DNA from: Thalassospiraceae bacterium LMO-SO8
Lineage (GTDB): Bacteria; Pseudomonadota; Alphaproteobacteria; Rhodospirillales; Casp-alpha2
Length of the DNA stretch: 64,000 nucleotides
Direction of reading: 5' to 3'
Assembly (NCBI GenBank): GCA_031655335.1
Contig: CP134226.1
Coordinates: 1,116,001-1,180,000 of the forward strand
In this document: positions 1-8,823 of the stretch, one piece after another
Position numbering within the stretch: position 1 is the first letter of the stretch
Layout of the letters: every line of letters begins with the position of its first letter
The notes under the pieces: model-generated
What the model was told of the DNA's origin: nothing
Databases searched by the model: none
Seen by the model: the letters and a program-made list of their open reading frames with translations, nothing else
Translations under genes and position numbers: made by a program

Positions 1-595
1 CGACATTTCCCCTGCCGGGCCCTGGCTGCGTCTGCGCGGCCATCTCGACAAGTTCTCCGACAACCTGTTGATGGGGGCCGTCAACGCCTATACGGGCGAA
101 CGCGGCCGGGGGCTGGAGCAGCTGTCGGTCGAGGCCGGCGTGCCGTTCTCCGCCGCCGCCCGCGCCTACCGGGCCGCAGACGTACCCTGGGTCATCGTCG
201 GCGACGCCAACTACGGCGAGGGGTCGAGCCGCGAGCACGCGGCCCTGTCGCCACGGCTTCTCGGCGGCGTCGCGGTAATCGCCCGCAGCTTCGCCCGCAT
301 CCATGAAACCAACCTGAAGAAGCAGGGCCTGCTGGCGCTGACCTTCGCCGACCCGGGCGATTACGACCGCATCGCCGAGCGCGACCGCCTGAGCCTGCTC
401 AACCTCGCGGCGCTGGCGCCGGGCAAGCCGGTGGAATGCCGCCTTCGCCACGCCGACGGGACGGCCGAGACCCTGTGGCTCAACCACACCTATACGGCCT
501 CGCAGATCGAATGGTTCCGCGCGGGGTCGGCCCTAAACCTGATGCGCCCGAATGCGGACGGCGGCATACTGCGCGCCACGGCGGGCGCGGCCTAA
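1..595 (+). CDS. Aconitate hydratase, mitochondrial type (C-terminal part, cut by window edge)
   Basis: The open frame enters the window already running (codons in frame from base 2) and gives the last ~197 residues. It is the swivel domain of an aconitase, which isomerises citrate to isocitrate in the TCA cycle. Seen: NAYTGERGRG, then GDANYGEGSSREHAAL, whose SREH segment supplies substrate-binding residues, then ARSFARIHETNLKKQG. The end, WFRAGSALNLM, closely resembles mitochondrial and mAcn-type aconitases rather than the usual bacterial AcnA or AcnB. The [4Fe-4S] ligands would lie upstream of the window. The neighbouring dehydrogenase starts 39 bases downstream, so co-transcription is possible. 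Confidence 0.93.
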   Translation, partial: DISPAGPWLRLRGHLDKFSDNLLMGAVNAYTGERGRGLEQLSVEAGVPFSAAARAYRAADVPWVIVGDANYGEGSSREHAALSPRLLGGVAVIARSFARIHETNLKKQGLLALTFADPGDYDRIAERDRLSLLNLAALAPGKPVECRLRHADGTAETLWLNHTYTASQIEWFRAGSALNLMRPNADGGILRATAGAA

Positions 596-634
596 GCCGC
601 GCCCTCAAAAAAAGACCAGCAGGAGGACATCAGC

Positions 635-1645
635 ATGCGTCTGGCGATCATCGACGACTATCAGTCGGTCTGGGACCGGTTCGTGGATTGGAACACATTG
701 AAGGGTGTGACCGTCGTGCCCTTCCGCGACCACGTGTTCGCGGAGGACGAGCTGATCGCCCGCCTCAGCGATTTCGACGCGGTGCTGAGAATCAGGGAGC
801 GCACGGAATTCCCCCGCCACGTGCTGGAATCTCTGCCGCGCCTCAAACTGCTGCTGGCCACCGGCATGCGCAACGCGCGGTCCATCGACCTGAAGGCGGC
901 GGAGGAGCGCGGCGTCACGGTCTGCGCGACGACGATCCAGCACCACGATTCCACGGTCGAGGTCGTGTGGCTGCTGCTGCTGTCCCTGTTCCGGGGCTTC
1001 ACCGGCGAGGTCGCGTCGCTCCGCGCCGGCGGCTGGCAGCACGGCCTGGGACTGGGGCTGGAGGGCAAGACGCTCGGCATCGTCGGGCTCGGCCACATGG
1101 GCCAGCCCGTGGCCCGGGTGGCGCAAGCCTTCGCCATGAACGTCATCGCCTGGAGCCCCAACCTGACGGCGGAGCGCGCCGCGCCCTTCGGCGTCGAGGC
1201 CGTCTCCAAGGAGGACCTGTTCCGCCGCGCCGACGCCGTGACCGTCCACATGCCGCTGTCGGACCGCACCATCGGCGTGGTCGGCGCCGAGGACATCGGC
1301 CGCATGAAGCCGACCGCCTTTCTGGTCAACACGTCGCGCCCGCAACTGATCGACGAGGACGCCCTGGTCGCGGCCCTTCAGGCGAACCGCATCGCCGGCG
1401 CCGGGATGGACGTGTTCACGGCCGAACCCCTGCCGGCCGGCCATATCTACCGCACCCTGCCCAACGTGCTGGCGACGCCGCATATCGGTTTCGTGACGCG
1501 GGAAAATTACGAGGTGTTCTTCCGCCAGAGCTTCGAAAACCTGGCCGCCTATCTGGACGGCGCGCCGATCCGCACGATCACGCCGGAAGTCCCCTACCTG
1601 CCCGACGCACCGCTGGTCGACACCGCGCCCGGCGACGTCACCTGA
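635..1645 (+). CDS. D-isomer-specific 2-hydroxyacid dehydrogenase
   Basis: 336 residues, full length for the family of NAD(P)H-dependent dehydrogenases that interconvert D-2-hydroxyacids and 2-ketoacids. The Rossmann loop GLGHMG lies at residues 151-156. The catalytic triad is recognisable as Arg235 (NTSRP), Glu264 (TAEP) and His283 (TPHIG). The ATG is preceded by AGGAGG at the right distance, which fixes the start. Substrate cannot be read from sequence. Relatives are often annotated as phosphoglycerate dehydrogenase-like, but the regulatory ACT domain of SerA is absent. It follows the aconitase gene on the same strand and faces the SDR gene tail to tail. Confidence 0.9.
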   Translation: MRLAIIDDYQSVWDRFVDWNTLKGVTVVPFRDHVFAEDELIARLSDFDAVLRIRERTEFPRHVLESLPRLKLLLATGMRNARSIDLKAAEERGVTVCATTIQHHDSTVEVVWLLLLSLFRGFTGEVASLRAGGWQHGLGLGLEGKTLGIVGLGHMGQPVARVAQAFAMNVIAWSPNLTAERAAPFGVEAVSKEDLFRRADAVTVHMPLSDRTIGVVGAEDIGRMKPTAFLVNTSRPQLIDEDALVAALQANRIAGAGMDVFTAEPLPAGHIYRTLPNVLATPHIGFVTRENYEVFFRQSFENLAAYLDGAPIRTITPEVPYLPDAPLVDTAPGDVT

Positions 1646-1657
1646 CGTCCCGGGGCG

Positions 1658-2434
1658 TCAGAACCGGGCCAGGAAGCCGCCGTCGACGGCGATCACCTGG
1701 CCGGTCACATAGGCTGCTTCGTCAGACACCAGGAAGCGCACGGCACCGGCGATCTCGTGCGGCTGGCCCCAGCGGCCCAAAGACGTGCGCTGAGCCAGCC
1801 AGCCGGTGACCTCGGGGTCGTCGACCATGGCCTGATTGGCCACCGTGGCGAAATAGCCGGGGGCGACCGCGTTGACCGTGATGCCATGCCCCCCCAGTTC
1901 GGCCGCCGACGCCCGCACCAGGCCGGTCAGCCCGGCCTTGGACGCCGTATAGGCGGCATCGCCCGCGCGGGCGACATGGCCGGCGATGGAGGTGACATGG
2001 ACGATCCGCCCGCGCCCCTTGGCCCGCATCTGGGGCGCCGCGGCGCGGGTCAGGGTGAAGCCCGCGACCAGGTTGACCTCCAGCAAATCACGCACGGCCT
2101 GGGCGTCCAGGTCGTCCAGGGGCCGCCGGTCGCGGCCCCCGGCGCAGTTGACCAGAATATCCAGGCCGCGTCCGCCGCCGTCGTCCAGATCGTCGATGGC
2201 GGCCAGCACGGCCCCTTCGTCGGTCACGTCGAAGGGCAGCGGCCGGGCCCGTCCGCCCAGCGCGGCAACCGCGTCGCAGGCGGCATCCAGGGCCGGCAGG
2301 TCGCGCCCCCCGAGATAGACCAGCGCCCCGCCCCCGCCCAATGACTTGGCGATTTCCAGGCCCAGGCCCCGGCTGGCGCCGGCGACCAAGGCGGTGCGGC
2401 CGGTAAGATCGAAGGGTTGGGCAGGGTCGGACAT
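1658..2434 (-). CDS. Short-chain dehydrogenase/reductase (classical SDR)
   Basis: 258 residues. Cofactor loop GASRGLG at 19-25, NCAGG at 96-100 and the catalytic set Asn121, Ser149, Tyr162 and Lys166 (YTASK) are all present. The family reduces or oxidises carbonyl/alcohol groups with NAD(P)H. The C-terminal pattern, YVTGQVIAVDGGF, resembles FabG and gluconate 5-dehydrogenase-like enzymes. The specific substrate is unknown. It is a monocistronic minus-strand gene between two plus-strand genes, so its role is not given by context. Confidence 0.9.
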   Translation of the reverse strand: MSDPAQPFDLTGRTALVAGASRGLGLEIAKSLGGGGALVYLGGRDLPALDAACDAVAALGGRARPLPFDVTDEGAVLAAIDDLDDGGGRGLDILVNCAGGRDRRPLDDLDAQAVRDLLEVNLVAGFTLTRAAAPQMRAKGRGRIVHVTSIAGHVARAGDAAYTASKAGLTGLVRASAAELGGHGITVNAVAPGYFATVANQAMVDDPEVTGWLAQRTSLGRWGQPHEIAGAVRFLVSDEAAYVTGQVIAVDGGFLARF

Positions 2435-2603
2435 GGCGGAGCCTCAGCGTGAAATGGCGTCGGATTTCCGGGGAGCCTACCCCATGGATGACCAAATTGT
2501 GAGCCTGCTTACCCTTGCAAAGGTCGGATTTTACACTCAATCTATATGGCATAAGTTCGTTGGGCGGGGACGATCACCCTTTTCACAGGAGACGCCCCAA
2601 CAA

Positions 2604-3119
2604 ATGACCGGATTTTTTGAAACCCTAATCCGACCGGACAAGGAAGAGCTGGACAACATGGACCGGCGGGAAGTCGGCCGCGCGGCCAACATTCTGCAGG
2701 TCGGGGAATTCCAGCTGCTGCAGCTCGCCTACCGCGACTGGCACAACGAAGACCTACCTGAATACATGGTCGACCGCCTGTTCCACGACTACATGATCCA
2801 CAACGACGTGCCCGCCTGGGCCCGCCATTATGCCCGCAAGATTCTCCGCCTGGACGAATCCGGCGAGATTTCGGACGATCACCGTTACCACCGCTACGAC
2901 AACGACTACGGCCCCCAGGCACCCCCACATGGGATCAAGCGGTTCTTCGTGGCGGCCGGCATCGTGACGCTGATTTTCGGCAGCGGCATGGCGGGCGCGA
3001 TCATGTCGACGGGGCCGGGGGCGACCCAGTTTCCGCCCTATGTCTCGGACAAGGACATCCGCGCGGCGACGCCCGACGAGTTGACCCAGCAGACCTCCAT
3101 CCGCACCCCGATCCCCTGA
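2604..3119 (+). CDS. Conserved membrane-anchored protein of unknown function
   Basis: 171 residues when started at the ATG at 2604, which has AGGAG 11 bases upstream. An in-frame extension to 2346 would overlap the divergent SDR gene and reads like non-coding sequence. The N-terminal ~110 residues are soluble, acidic and rich in His, Tyr and Trp (for example YRDWHNEDLPEYMVDRLFHDY). A single hydrophobic segment, VAAGIVTLIFGSGMAGAIM, follows near residues 114-135, then a short polar tail. I do not recognise the family. A tail-anchored-like topology is inferred. Confidence 0.7.
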   Translation: MTGFFETLIRPDKEELDNMDRREVGRAANILQVGEFQLLQLAYRDWHNEDLPEYMVDRLFHDYMIHNDVPAWARHYARKILRLDESGEISDDHRYHRYDNDYGPQAPPHGIKRFFVAAGIVTLIFGSGMAGAIMSTGPGATQFPPYVSDKDIRAATPDELTQQTSIRTPIP

Positions 3120-3135
3120 CCCGGTCGGCACACAG

Positions 3136-3176
3136 GCCTCTCCCCTTGCCCGCCGCCCATGTGGCGGCGGGGAGGC
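3136..3176 (+). terminator. GC hairpin, possible terminator
   Basis: Perfect 8-bp arms CCGCCGCC (3150-3157) and GGCGGCGG (3163-3170) enclose a five-base loop. GCCTC and GAGGC flanks extend the pairing across a bulge, and TTGTTCTGTGT follows. It lies between the 171-residue membrane protein gene and the next small gene. The T-run is poor, so it may be a processing hairpin instead. Confidence 0.45.
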
Positions 3177-3224
3177 TTGTTCTGTGTGCTTGCCTAATCG
3201 GGCAGGCGCCTTTACCTTCCCGCC

Positions 3225-3437
3225 ATGTTTTTGGATTTGGGATTGCCTGCGGAGCTGGAGCCGCTCGTCAACATCGTCTTCCTGTTCGTGACAGGGGCGA
3301 TCACGCTGCACAGCATCCGCTACCGCGATGAAGAGGGAAAGCAGGACTTCGTGCGTCTGCTGTTCGGCTCCATCGCCGCCGTGTTCTTTTTCCTGGTTCT
3401 GTTCCAGGACGTCCTCGGCGTCGTCAAGTTCGGCTGA
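3225..3437 (+). CDS. Small two-segment membrane protein
   Basis: 70 residues. Two hydrophobic stretches (about residues 12-27 and 48-65, the second SIAAVFFFLVLFQDVLGVV) flank a charged loop, HSIRYRDEEGKQD, with positive and negative residues. The ATG follows a cytosine-rich stretch without a clear Shine-Dalgarno. An overlapping frame at 3146-3331 is Arg/Pro/His-rich and looks like a shadow. No family assignment; coding status rests on plausible transmembrane character and codon use. Confidence 0.6.
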   Translation: MFLDLGLPAELEPLVNIVFLFVTGAITLHSIRYRDEEGKQDFVRLLFGSIAAVFFFLVLFQDVLGVVKFG

Positions 3438-3494
3438 TCCTGCCGCCAAGACTTTTCAGGAAATCGCTGAATAGGATACGCGCGGCAGCGCGCC

Positions 3495-4130
3495 TTACGG
3501 CTTGTGCATGCGCTGTAGCTCATCCTTCTGCGGCAGACGCAGCAGGCGCTTTTCCTCGGGCAACTGAAGTTGCTTGTAGAGATATTCCGCGCGGTCGCGG
3601 ATCGAGGACGGCGTGTCGTCGTGGTACAGCAGCCGGTCGATGAAACCGGGGCCTTCGACGGCTTCGGCGTCGATCTTCAGGGAATCGATATAGTCCGACA
3701 GGGCCTGCTCGTACCGCCCCTGGGTATCATGCACGATGCCCCGGTTGCCGTAGGCCGCCGCCAGGGCGCCGCGCCCCGTGGGGTCGTCGGGATCCAAGTT
3801 GTCCTTGAGGAAATCGATGGCCTGGGTCAGAACCTTTTCCGCCGCGTCGTAGCGTTGCAGTTGAATCAGCGCCGCCGCCTTGCCCAACAGGGCGCCGCGG
3901 TGATTGGGCTGCACCGCCAGGGCCCGGTCGAAGTCAGCGACCGCGGCCTCGAACTCGCCGCTGGACAGCTTGATATCGCCCTCCCGCACCTCGAAATCGC
4001 CGGCCGGCGTTTCGACGAAGGTGCCCCAGAACGACCACACCCCAAACATGACGAAGGTCAGCATGGCCAGGTAGATGATGAAGCGTTTGAGGACGCGGGG
4101 ATTGGACAAAGCTGACATGGGCGGGGTCAC
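3495..4130 (-). CDS. Membrane-anchored TPR protein
   Basis: 211 residues starting at GTG 4130 (ATG at 4118 is an alternative). One N-terminal transmembrane helix (about residues 15-33, IYLAMLTFVMFGVWSF) is followed by a soluble part with tetratricopeptide-like helices: GEFEAAVADFDRALAVQPNHRGALLGKAAAL, QRYDAAEKVLTQAI and QGRYEQALSDYIDSL. TPR arrays scaffold protein-protein contacts, so a periplasm-facing assembly role is plausible but unproven. Its GTG start overlaps the stop of the upstream small membrane gene by four bases (GTGA), so the two are probably translationally coupled. Confidence 0.78.
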   Translation of the reverse strand: MTPPMSALSNPRVLKRFIIYLAMLTFVMFGVWSFWGTFVETPAGDFEVREGDIKLSSGEFEAAVADFDRALAVQPNHRGALLGKAAALIQLQRYDAAEKVLTQAIDFLKDNLDPDDPTGRGALAAAYGNRGIVHDTQGRYEQALSDYIDSLKIDAEAVEGPGFIDRLLYHDDTPSSIRDRAEYLYKQLQLPEEKRLLRLPQKDELQRMHKP

Positions 4131-4366
4131 TTAAACCAGGTGTGGACGTAAAAATAGGAGAACACGAAACACATCAGAGCAGCGGATATGCCGGCCCGGC
4201 GCAACAGGCGGCCGCGTTCGGCATCGTCAACCGCGTCCTCGCCCGCCTTTTCGACGGCCCGGCGCACGGTCAAAACCCAAATGAACCGGCGCACGGGCAG
4301 GAACAGGGCGGCCATCAGGGCGATTGTCCACAGCCATCGGTATTCCGGGGTGAAGAGGCTTTGCAT
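4127..4366 (-). CDS. Small conserved membrane protein coupled to the TPR gene
   Basis: 79 residues from ATG 4366. Two hydrophobic segments (WTIALMAALFLPV near the N-terminus and ALMCFVFSYFYVHTW at the C-terminus) flank a charged stretch, KAGEDAVDDAERGRLLRRAG. An upstream extension to 4444 is in frame but reads unlike protein. Similar two-helix proteins with an AERxRLxRRAG core are, from memory, common in Alphaproteobacteria without known function. The stop overlaps the start of the TPR gene by four bases. Confidence 0.65.
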   Translation of the reverse strand: MQSLFTPEYRWLWTIALMAALFLPVRRFIWVLTVRRAVEKAGEDAVDDAERGRLLRRAGISAALMCFVFSYFYVHTWFK

Positions 4367-4540
4367 GTTGATTAGACGCTTGGAATGTTGCCGTTTTTTC
4401 ACTTTCTGCGTGTTCGGATCATAACAAGGAACGACCGCGATCATCCAAGGTTTTTACGGCGACAAATTGGCGGCGGCGCAAAAGGGCGGGATTTTTTCGC
4501 GGCGGGCGGTGAACACGCGGAAAATGCGGGAGGCGGATGC

Positions 4541-4580
4541 CGGAAAGAAATCGGGGGAAGAGCCGAAGCCCTTCCCCCGA
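4541..4580 (-). terminator. Rho-independent terminator of the symporter gene
   Basis: On the minus strand, ten-base arms (TCGGGGGAAG, 4551-4560, and CTTCCCCCGA, 4571-4580, written on the plus strand) enclose a ten-base loop. A TTTCTTTCC stretch follows toward lower coordinates. It begins 25 bases after the symporter stop and separates that gene from the small membrane/TPR pair. Confidence 0.75.
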
Positions 4581-4604
4581 TTGGGTTCCGATAGTGATAT
4601 CGGC

Positions 4605-6581
4605 TTAGTCGTCGCCGCCCTGTGCGGGTGCGGCGTCGCCGATGTCATCCACCAAGGCTTCGATCTCGCGATCGGGCACCGTGGACATCTCCATCTTGTA
4701 GGCCAAGAACCACATCATGAAGACACCCAAGAGCCACCAGATGATCTGCCAGGCCCAGATGGACGGGATACCGAAGGTCCAGGCTTCGTAACCGGCATTC
4801 GGAGCACCGAAGATATCGTTACCGATAACGGCGCCCGGGCCGATGCCGAAGAACAGCCAGATCAGCGTGATACCCCAAGCAACGGGGACCAGGCTTTTCT
4901 TGGATTCCGGCAGGGAGGCATGCTCACGCAGGAAGTTGTGATACTTCATGCGGTGCTGCATGGCCCCTTCGTCCTGGGTCATGGCGGAGACGATCACGCA
5001 GATGGTCGCGTTGAAGAGAATCCCCCAACCGGCCGAGTGGATCGTCCAGGGCCAACGGCCCCAGCCCAGTTCGATACCGAACACGCCGGCGATGGAGGCG
5101 CCGAAGTTTTCGGTAAAGATGACCGCCAGACAGCCAGCCGCCAGACCCAGCGTCGCACCCTGACGGGTGATCCACGGGAACCAGCAGATGGCGGCCAAGG
5201 ACGGCCACATCTGGAAGCCGAAGGCGACGGCCAGACCACCCAACAGCACCAGCGCGTCCGCCGAGAACGTGGCAACGACCAGAGCCGAGAGAACGATGAT
5301 CAGAACGCCGATACGGCCGAACAGCTTCTGCGTGGCATGGTCCGCGCCCGGATTCAGGTAGCGCTTGTACAAGTCACGCGTCAGCATGCCGCCGGCGGTG
5401 GACATATACGCCGCGCCGGTGGACTGCATGGCGGCCAGGGCGCAGACGGCGAGAAGGCCGACCAGCCATGGGGCCGTATCGCCCACCAGGTTGATGTAAT
5501 GCCCGACGATCCCGCCCTGCTTGTTGGCGGTCAGATCCGGAAGCACCTTGGAGATACCAATACCCGCATCGTTGAAGGCGGGCGTGGCGCCAAGGAAGTG
5601 GGCACCCATGCCCTGGGCCGCGGTGAAGAAGAACAGGATCGCACCGATGCCGAAGGCCGACGCCCACACCTGCTGCGGCGCGAACGGCCGCGGGTTGGTG
5701 TTGGAGAACGACCACATGGTGAACGCCGGGGCGGAGTGAATGCCCATGAGCGCGAACATGTAGGTCAGCACCATGATGCCTGTCCAAAGACCCCCCACCG
5801 GGGTTTCCTTGCCGAGACCGGCGGTGAACTGGATGACGCCCGGAATGGCGAGGTAGGCGTTATAATCGCCCCCGCCCCAGCCCTGGGTGGTCTTCCATTT
5901 GCCGATGTCCGTCTGGCCCATTTTGGCCAGTTCCTGGCCAAAGGCGGTCCAGCCGCCCAGTTCGCTATAGGCGATGATGCCGATGACGATGATGCCGAAG
6001 GCCAGCAGGATGCACTGCACGGTGTCCACGTAGGCCACGGCGCGAAGACCGCCCGACGCCACGTAGATGAACACGACCGCAGACAGCAGCCACATGCCGA
6101 ATTCAACACCGACCAAGCCGTCGGTCAACGCGTTGAACAGAAGGCCCGACGCGCGGAGCTGCAGTCCGAGATACGGAATCGAGAACAGCAGAGCCACGAT
6201 CACCACGAGGATACGGATCGCATCCCCCTGGAAATAGGTGGCCAGCATCTCGCCCGGCGTCACGAAACCGAAGCGTTTGCCAATCATCCACTGGCGTTTC
6301 AGGAACATCACGCCGGTAAACGGAATGGTGATCGCGTAGAACGACGCATATGCGTACTGGAAACCGTCACGGTAGATCAGGCCCGGGTGCCCCATAAAGG
6401 TCCAGCCCGAGAACGATGTTGCCGTGGCGGCCAGCACGAAGACCCACATCGCGAGCTGACGGCCCGAGATGAAGTAATCGCTGGCCGTTTTCGACATCCG
6501 CGCGCCCTTGATGCCCCAATAAATGCAATAGGCCCAATAAAGCGCAACGAATATGAACAGCCACACTACTTTAGCTGACAA
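4605..6581 (-). CDS. Sodium:solute symporter (SSS family)
   Basis: 658 residues with about a dozen or more hydrophobic helices. The N-terminal FVALYWAYCIYWGIKGARMSKTASDYFISGR-type region and the GxTFMGxPGLIYRDGF core are typical of SSSF permeases, which import small organic solutes with Na+. A long hydrophilic loop separates the middle helices, and the tail (EIEALVDDIGDAAPAQ) is acidic. The start is TTG 6581, with GGGGAG nine bases upstream; the nearer ATG is out of frame and stops after five codons. The divergent CBS-DUF294 gene and a DEDDh exonuclease nearby suggest the recurrent symporter/DUF294/exonuclease module. Substrate unknown; acetate-type carboxylates are one guess. Confidence 0.88.
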   Translation of the reverse strand: MSAKVVWLFIFVALYWAYCIYWGIKGARMSKTASDYFISGRQLAMWVFVLAATATSFSGWTFMGHPGLIYRDGFQYAYASFYAITIPFTGVMFLKRQWMIGKRFGFVTPGEMLATYFQGDAIRILVVIVALLFSIPYLGLQLRASGLLFNALTDGLVGVEFGMWLLSAVVFIYVASGGLRAVAYVDTVQCILLAFGIIVIGIIAYSELGGWTAFGQELAKMGQTDIGKWKTTQGWGGGDYNAYLAIPGVIQFTAGLGKETPVGGLWTGIMVLTYMFALMGIHSAPAFTMWSFSNTNPRPFAPQQVWASAFGIGAILFFFTAAQGMGAHFLGATPAFNDAGIGISKVLPDLTANKQGGIVGHYINLVGDTAPWLVGLLAVCALAAMQSTGAAYMSTAGGMLTRDLYKRYLNPGADHATQKLFGRIGVLIIVLSALVVATFSADALVLLGGLAVAFGFQMWPSLAAICWFPWITRQGATLGLAAGCLAVIFTENFGASIAGVFGIELGWGRWPWTIHSAGWGILFNATICVIVSAMTQDEGAMQHRMKYHNFLREHASLPESKKSLVPVAWGITLIWLFFGIGPGAVIGNDIFGAPNAGYEAWTFGIPSIWAWQIIWWLLGVFMMWFLAYKMEMSTVPDREIEALVDDIGDAAPAQGGDD

Positions 6582-7348
6582 GATTCATTTCTCCCCTTCT
6601 GTTCGGATCCTTGGCGCCGTGCGGTCGTTAACCCGTTGTCCAACGCCTAAGCGGAAACCGAAACAGACGACACCCGGGGACCACCCCCAAATGTCGAATG
6701 TGGTGAAACGACTGAAAATCAGGACATGCCGGAACCCGGTGGCCGCCCGAAATTCACAACAACAAAATGCCGCCGTTAGGCCTCGGTCAAGGCGAGGGAA
6801 GCTCGGATCGAGCCCACCCTCTCGACGCCAGACACACAAACTCTGGAGATTTGGTGTAGGATATTACGCCTCCCACGCCTTTCCGGCGCATGTGCATCCC
6901 TGCGGAATTTTATTGTTATCGTTTCCGTTTCCTCCGCCGGCCGACTGACTCTCCTCGTCCGGCCCGCGAAGTTAGAATCCTAATAACATTTTCTGCTAAT
7001 TCGCACAACTGGTAGAGACAAAGCCCCGCCCGCAAAATAAAGGATGCCCTAGAAGGGGCGCTTTTGTTGCAGCGCACACTGTCAACCGGCAAGTAAAAGG
7101 TGCCCGACTAATTCTTTCACAATATTTTCTATTTCAAATTTATCTCTTGTGAAACATACACATATTTGTGCTTGCTGATCGCGCCGTTGTCACGGACACG
7201 GCGCGCAAGCCGTTTGTTTCCGCCGCCAGGCTCGGCTAGGGTTTTCTCCGTCATCCCGGCGCACGCCCCTGTCCGCGCGCCGAATCGGCGCCGCGTCACC
7301 CTTGACCGGGACACGGCCGGAACAAATGGGGAGAACGGCAGCCACACC
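6582..7348. other. Long divergent intergenic region
   Basis: 767 bases between the symporter and the CBS-DUF294 gene, with no convincing gene. Bases ~6965-7170 are clearly AT-richer than the surroundings and hold an imperfect dyad at 7032-7070. The rest is ordinary GC-rich spacer. Both promoters must lie here, probably under shared regulation. I could not identify a specific operator. Confidence 0.6.
7032..7070. repeat. Imperfect inverted repeat in the divergent regulatory region
   Basis: Nested arms GCAA/TTGC, AAAG/CTTT and GCCC/GGGC enclose a six-base loop TAGAAG, with small internal loops. Read on the plus strand, CTTTTGTTGC follows the core, resembling a weak terminator or leader hairpin ahead of the CBS-DUF294 gene. 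Function is inferred only. Confidence 0.4.
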
Positions 7349-8818
7349 ATGGAGCCCCGAACCGCCATATTCCGCATGCTGGTGCGCGAGGCCATGGCCG
7401 CGATGCCGCCCAGCCTGCCCGCGGACGCCCCGTTGAACGACGTGGTGCGGCGGATGACCGATTCGCGGGCTTCGGGCGTCGTTCTCACGGGGCCGGACGG
7501 GCGGCCCGACGGCATCATCACCGAACACGACATCGCCCGGCGCGCCCTGTTCCAGGCCGGTGCCGACACGCCGGCGTCCCAGGTCATGACACGGCCGCTC
7601 CGCGTGATCGGGGAAACCGAATACCTATACCAGGCGATCGCCGTCATGCGCCGCACGGGCCTGCGCCACATGCCCGTGATCGACCCCGCCGGCCGCCTGA
7701 CCGGCATGCTGAACCTGGACGACACCCTCGCCGTGGCGTCGCGCACCCTGATGGAGCAGATCGACAGCCTGACCCAGGCCGGCGACGTCGCCGGTCTGGC
7801 CCGGGTCAAGCGGGCGCAGGTCGCGCTCGCCGACCAGCTGTTCCGGGACAACCTGCCGGCGCCCGAGATCCAGGCCCTGCTCAGCAACATCAATCTCGAT
7901 ATCTACCGCCGCGTGGTCGACGGCGCGCTGGCCGCCATGGCCGCCGAAGGCCTGGGCCCGCCGCCGGTCGATTTCTCGGTCATCGTCATGGGCTCGGGCG
8001 GGCGCGGCGAGAGCTTCCTGTTCCCGGACCAGGACAACGGCTTCATCCTGGAGGACTACCCGGACGACCGGCATACGGAAATCGACGCCTGGTTCATCGA
8101 TCTGGGCGAGCGCATGACACAGAACCTGGACGCCATCGGCCTGCCGCTGTGCAAGGGCTTCGTCATGGCGACCAATCCGCTGTGGCGCAAGACCCTCAGC
8201 CAGTGGAAGGCGCAGATCAGCCTGTGGAGCCGCAAGCGCGGCACGACCATGCTGCGGCTGTGCGACATCTTCTTCGACTTCAGGTCCGCCTGGGGCCGGG
8301 CGGATCTGGCCGACGACCTGCGCCGCCACGTCGTCGAAACGGCCCGGGGCAACCATATGTTCCTGCGCGAGATGTTCGAGGACGACCAGGATCACGGCCC
8401 GGCGATCGGCTGGTTCGGCCGCTTCATCACCATGAAGGAAAGCGACGCCGCGGGCTACAAGGGCTATCTGAACCTGAAGCATTCCGGAACCCTGCCGCTG
8501 GTCGAGGCCATGCGGCTTTTGTGCCTGCGCGAGGGCCTGGCGATCAACCCGACGCTGGAACGCATGCAGGCCCTGGAGGAACGCGGCGTCCTGGCCAGGG
8601 ACGAGGCCGATTACCTTCAGGGCGCCTACCGGCATATCTCGCACTTGCTGCTGCGCCAGCAGATCGCCGATTTCCAGGCCGGCCGCCCGGTCACCAACTA
8701 TGTCCATCCGCGCGGCCTGACCCGCCGCGAGGCGGACATGCTGAAGGATTCCTTCGAGGCCATCCGCCGCCTGCGCGACCGCATGCGGGGCGAATTCACC
8801 GGCGACGTGCTACAATAG
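7349..8818 (+). CDS. CBS-pair/DUF294 putative nucleotidyltransferase
   Basis: 489 residues from ATG 7349. Two CBS motifs (about residues 10-65, PDGIITEHDIARRAL, and 75-130, GRLTGMLNLDDTLAV) would sense adenine nucleotides. Next comes a nucleotidyltransferase-like core with GSGGRGESFLFPDQDNGFIL, in which the DQD pair is the expected metal ligand. A helical DUF294 C-terminal domain follows (GYLNLKHSGTLPLVEAMRLL). Relatives resemble the GlnD uridylyltransferase fold and often accompany SSS symporters; a regulatory role on the symporter is inferred. An extension to 7166 is in frame but lacks domain similarity. Confidence 0.85.
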   Translation: MEPRTAIFRMLVREAMAAMPPSLPADAPLNDVVRRMTDSRASGVVLTGPDGRPDGIITEHDIARRALFQAGADTPASQVMTRPLRVIGETEYLYQAIAVMRRTGLRHMPVIDPAGRLTGMLNLDDTLAVASRTLMEQIDSLTQAGDVAGLARVKRAQVALADQLFRDNLPAPEIQALLSNINLDIYRRVVDGALAAMAAEGLGPPPVDFSVIVMGSGGRGESFLFPDQDNGFILEDYPDDRHTEIDAWFIDLGERMTQNLDAIGLPLCKGFVMATNPLWRKTLSQWKAQISLWSRKRGTTMLRLCDIFFDFRSAWGRADLADDLRRHVVETARGNHMFLREMFEDDQDHGPAIGWFGRFITMKESDAAGYKGYLNLKHSGTLPLVEAMRLLCLREGLAINPTLERMQALEERGVLARDEADYLQGAYRHISHLLLRQQIADFQAGRPVTNYVHPRGLTRREADMLKDSFEAIRRLRDRMRGEFTGDVLQ

Positions 8819-8823
8819 GCGCC

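Noticed and set aside
3146..3331. Small open frame of 61 codons overlapping the 70-residue membrane protein
   Set aside because: Translation is His/Arg/Pro-rich, and its start lies inside the hairpin region; the overlapping frame gives a sensible membrane protein.
4467..6578. 703-codon plus-strand frame opposite the symporter
   Set aside because: His/Asp/Gly/Arg-rich translation with no membrane or domain pattern. The symporter on the minus strand is unambiguous.
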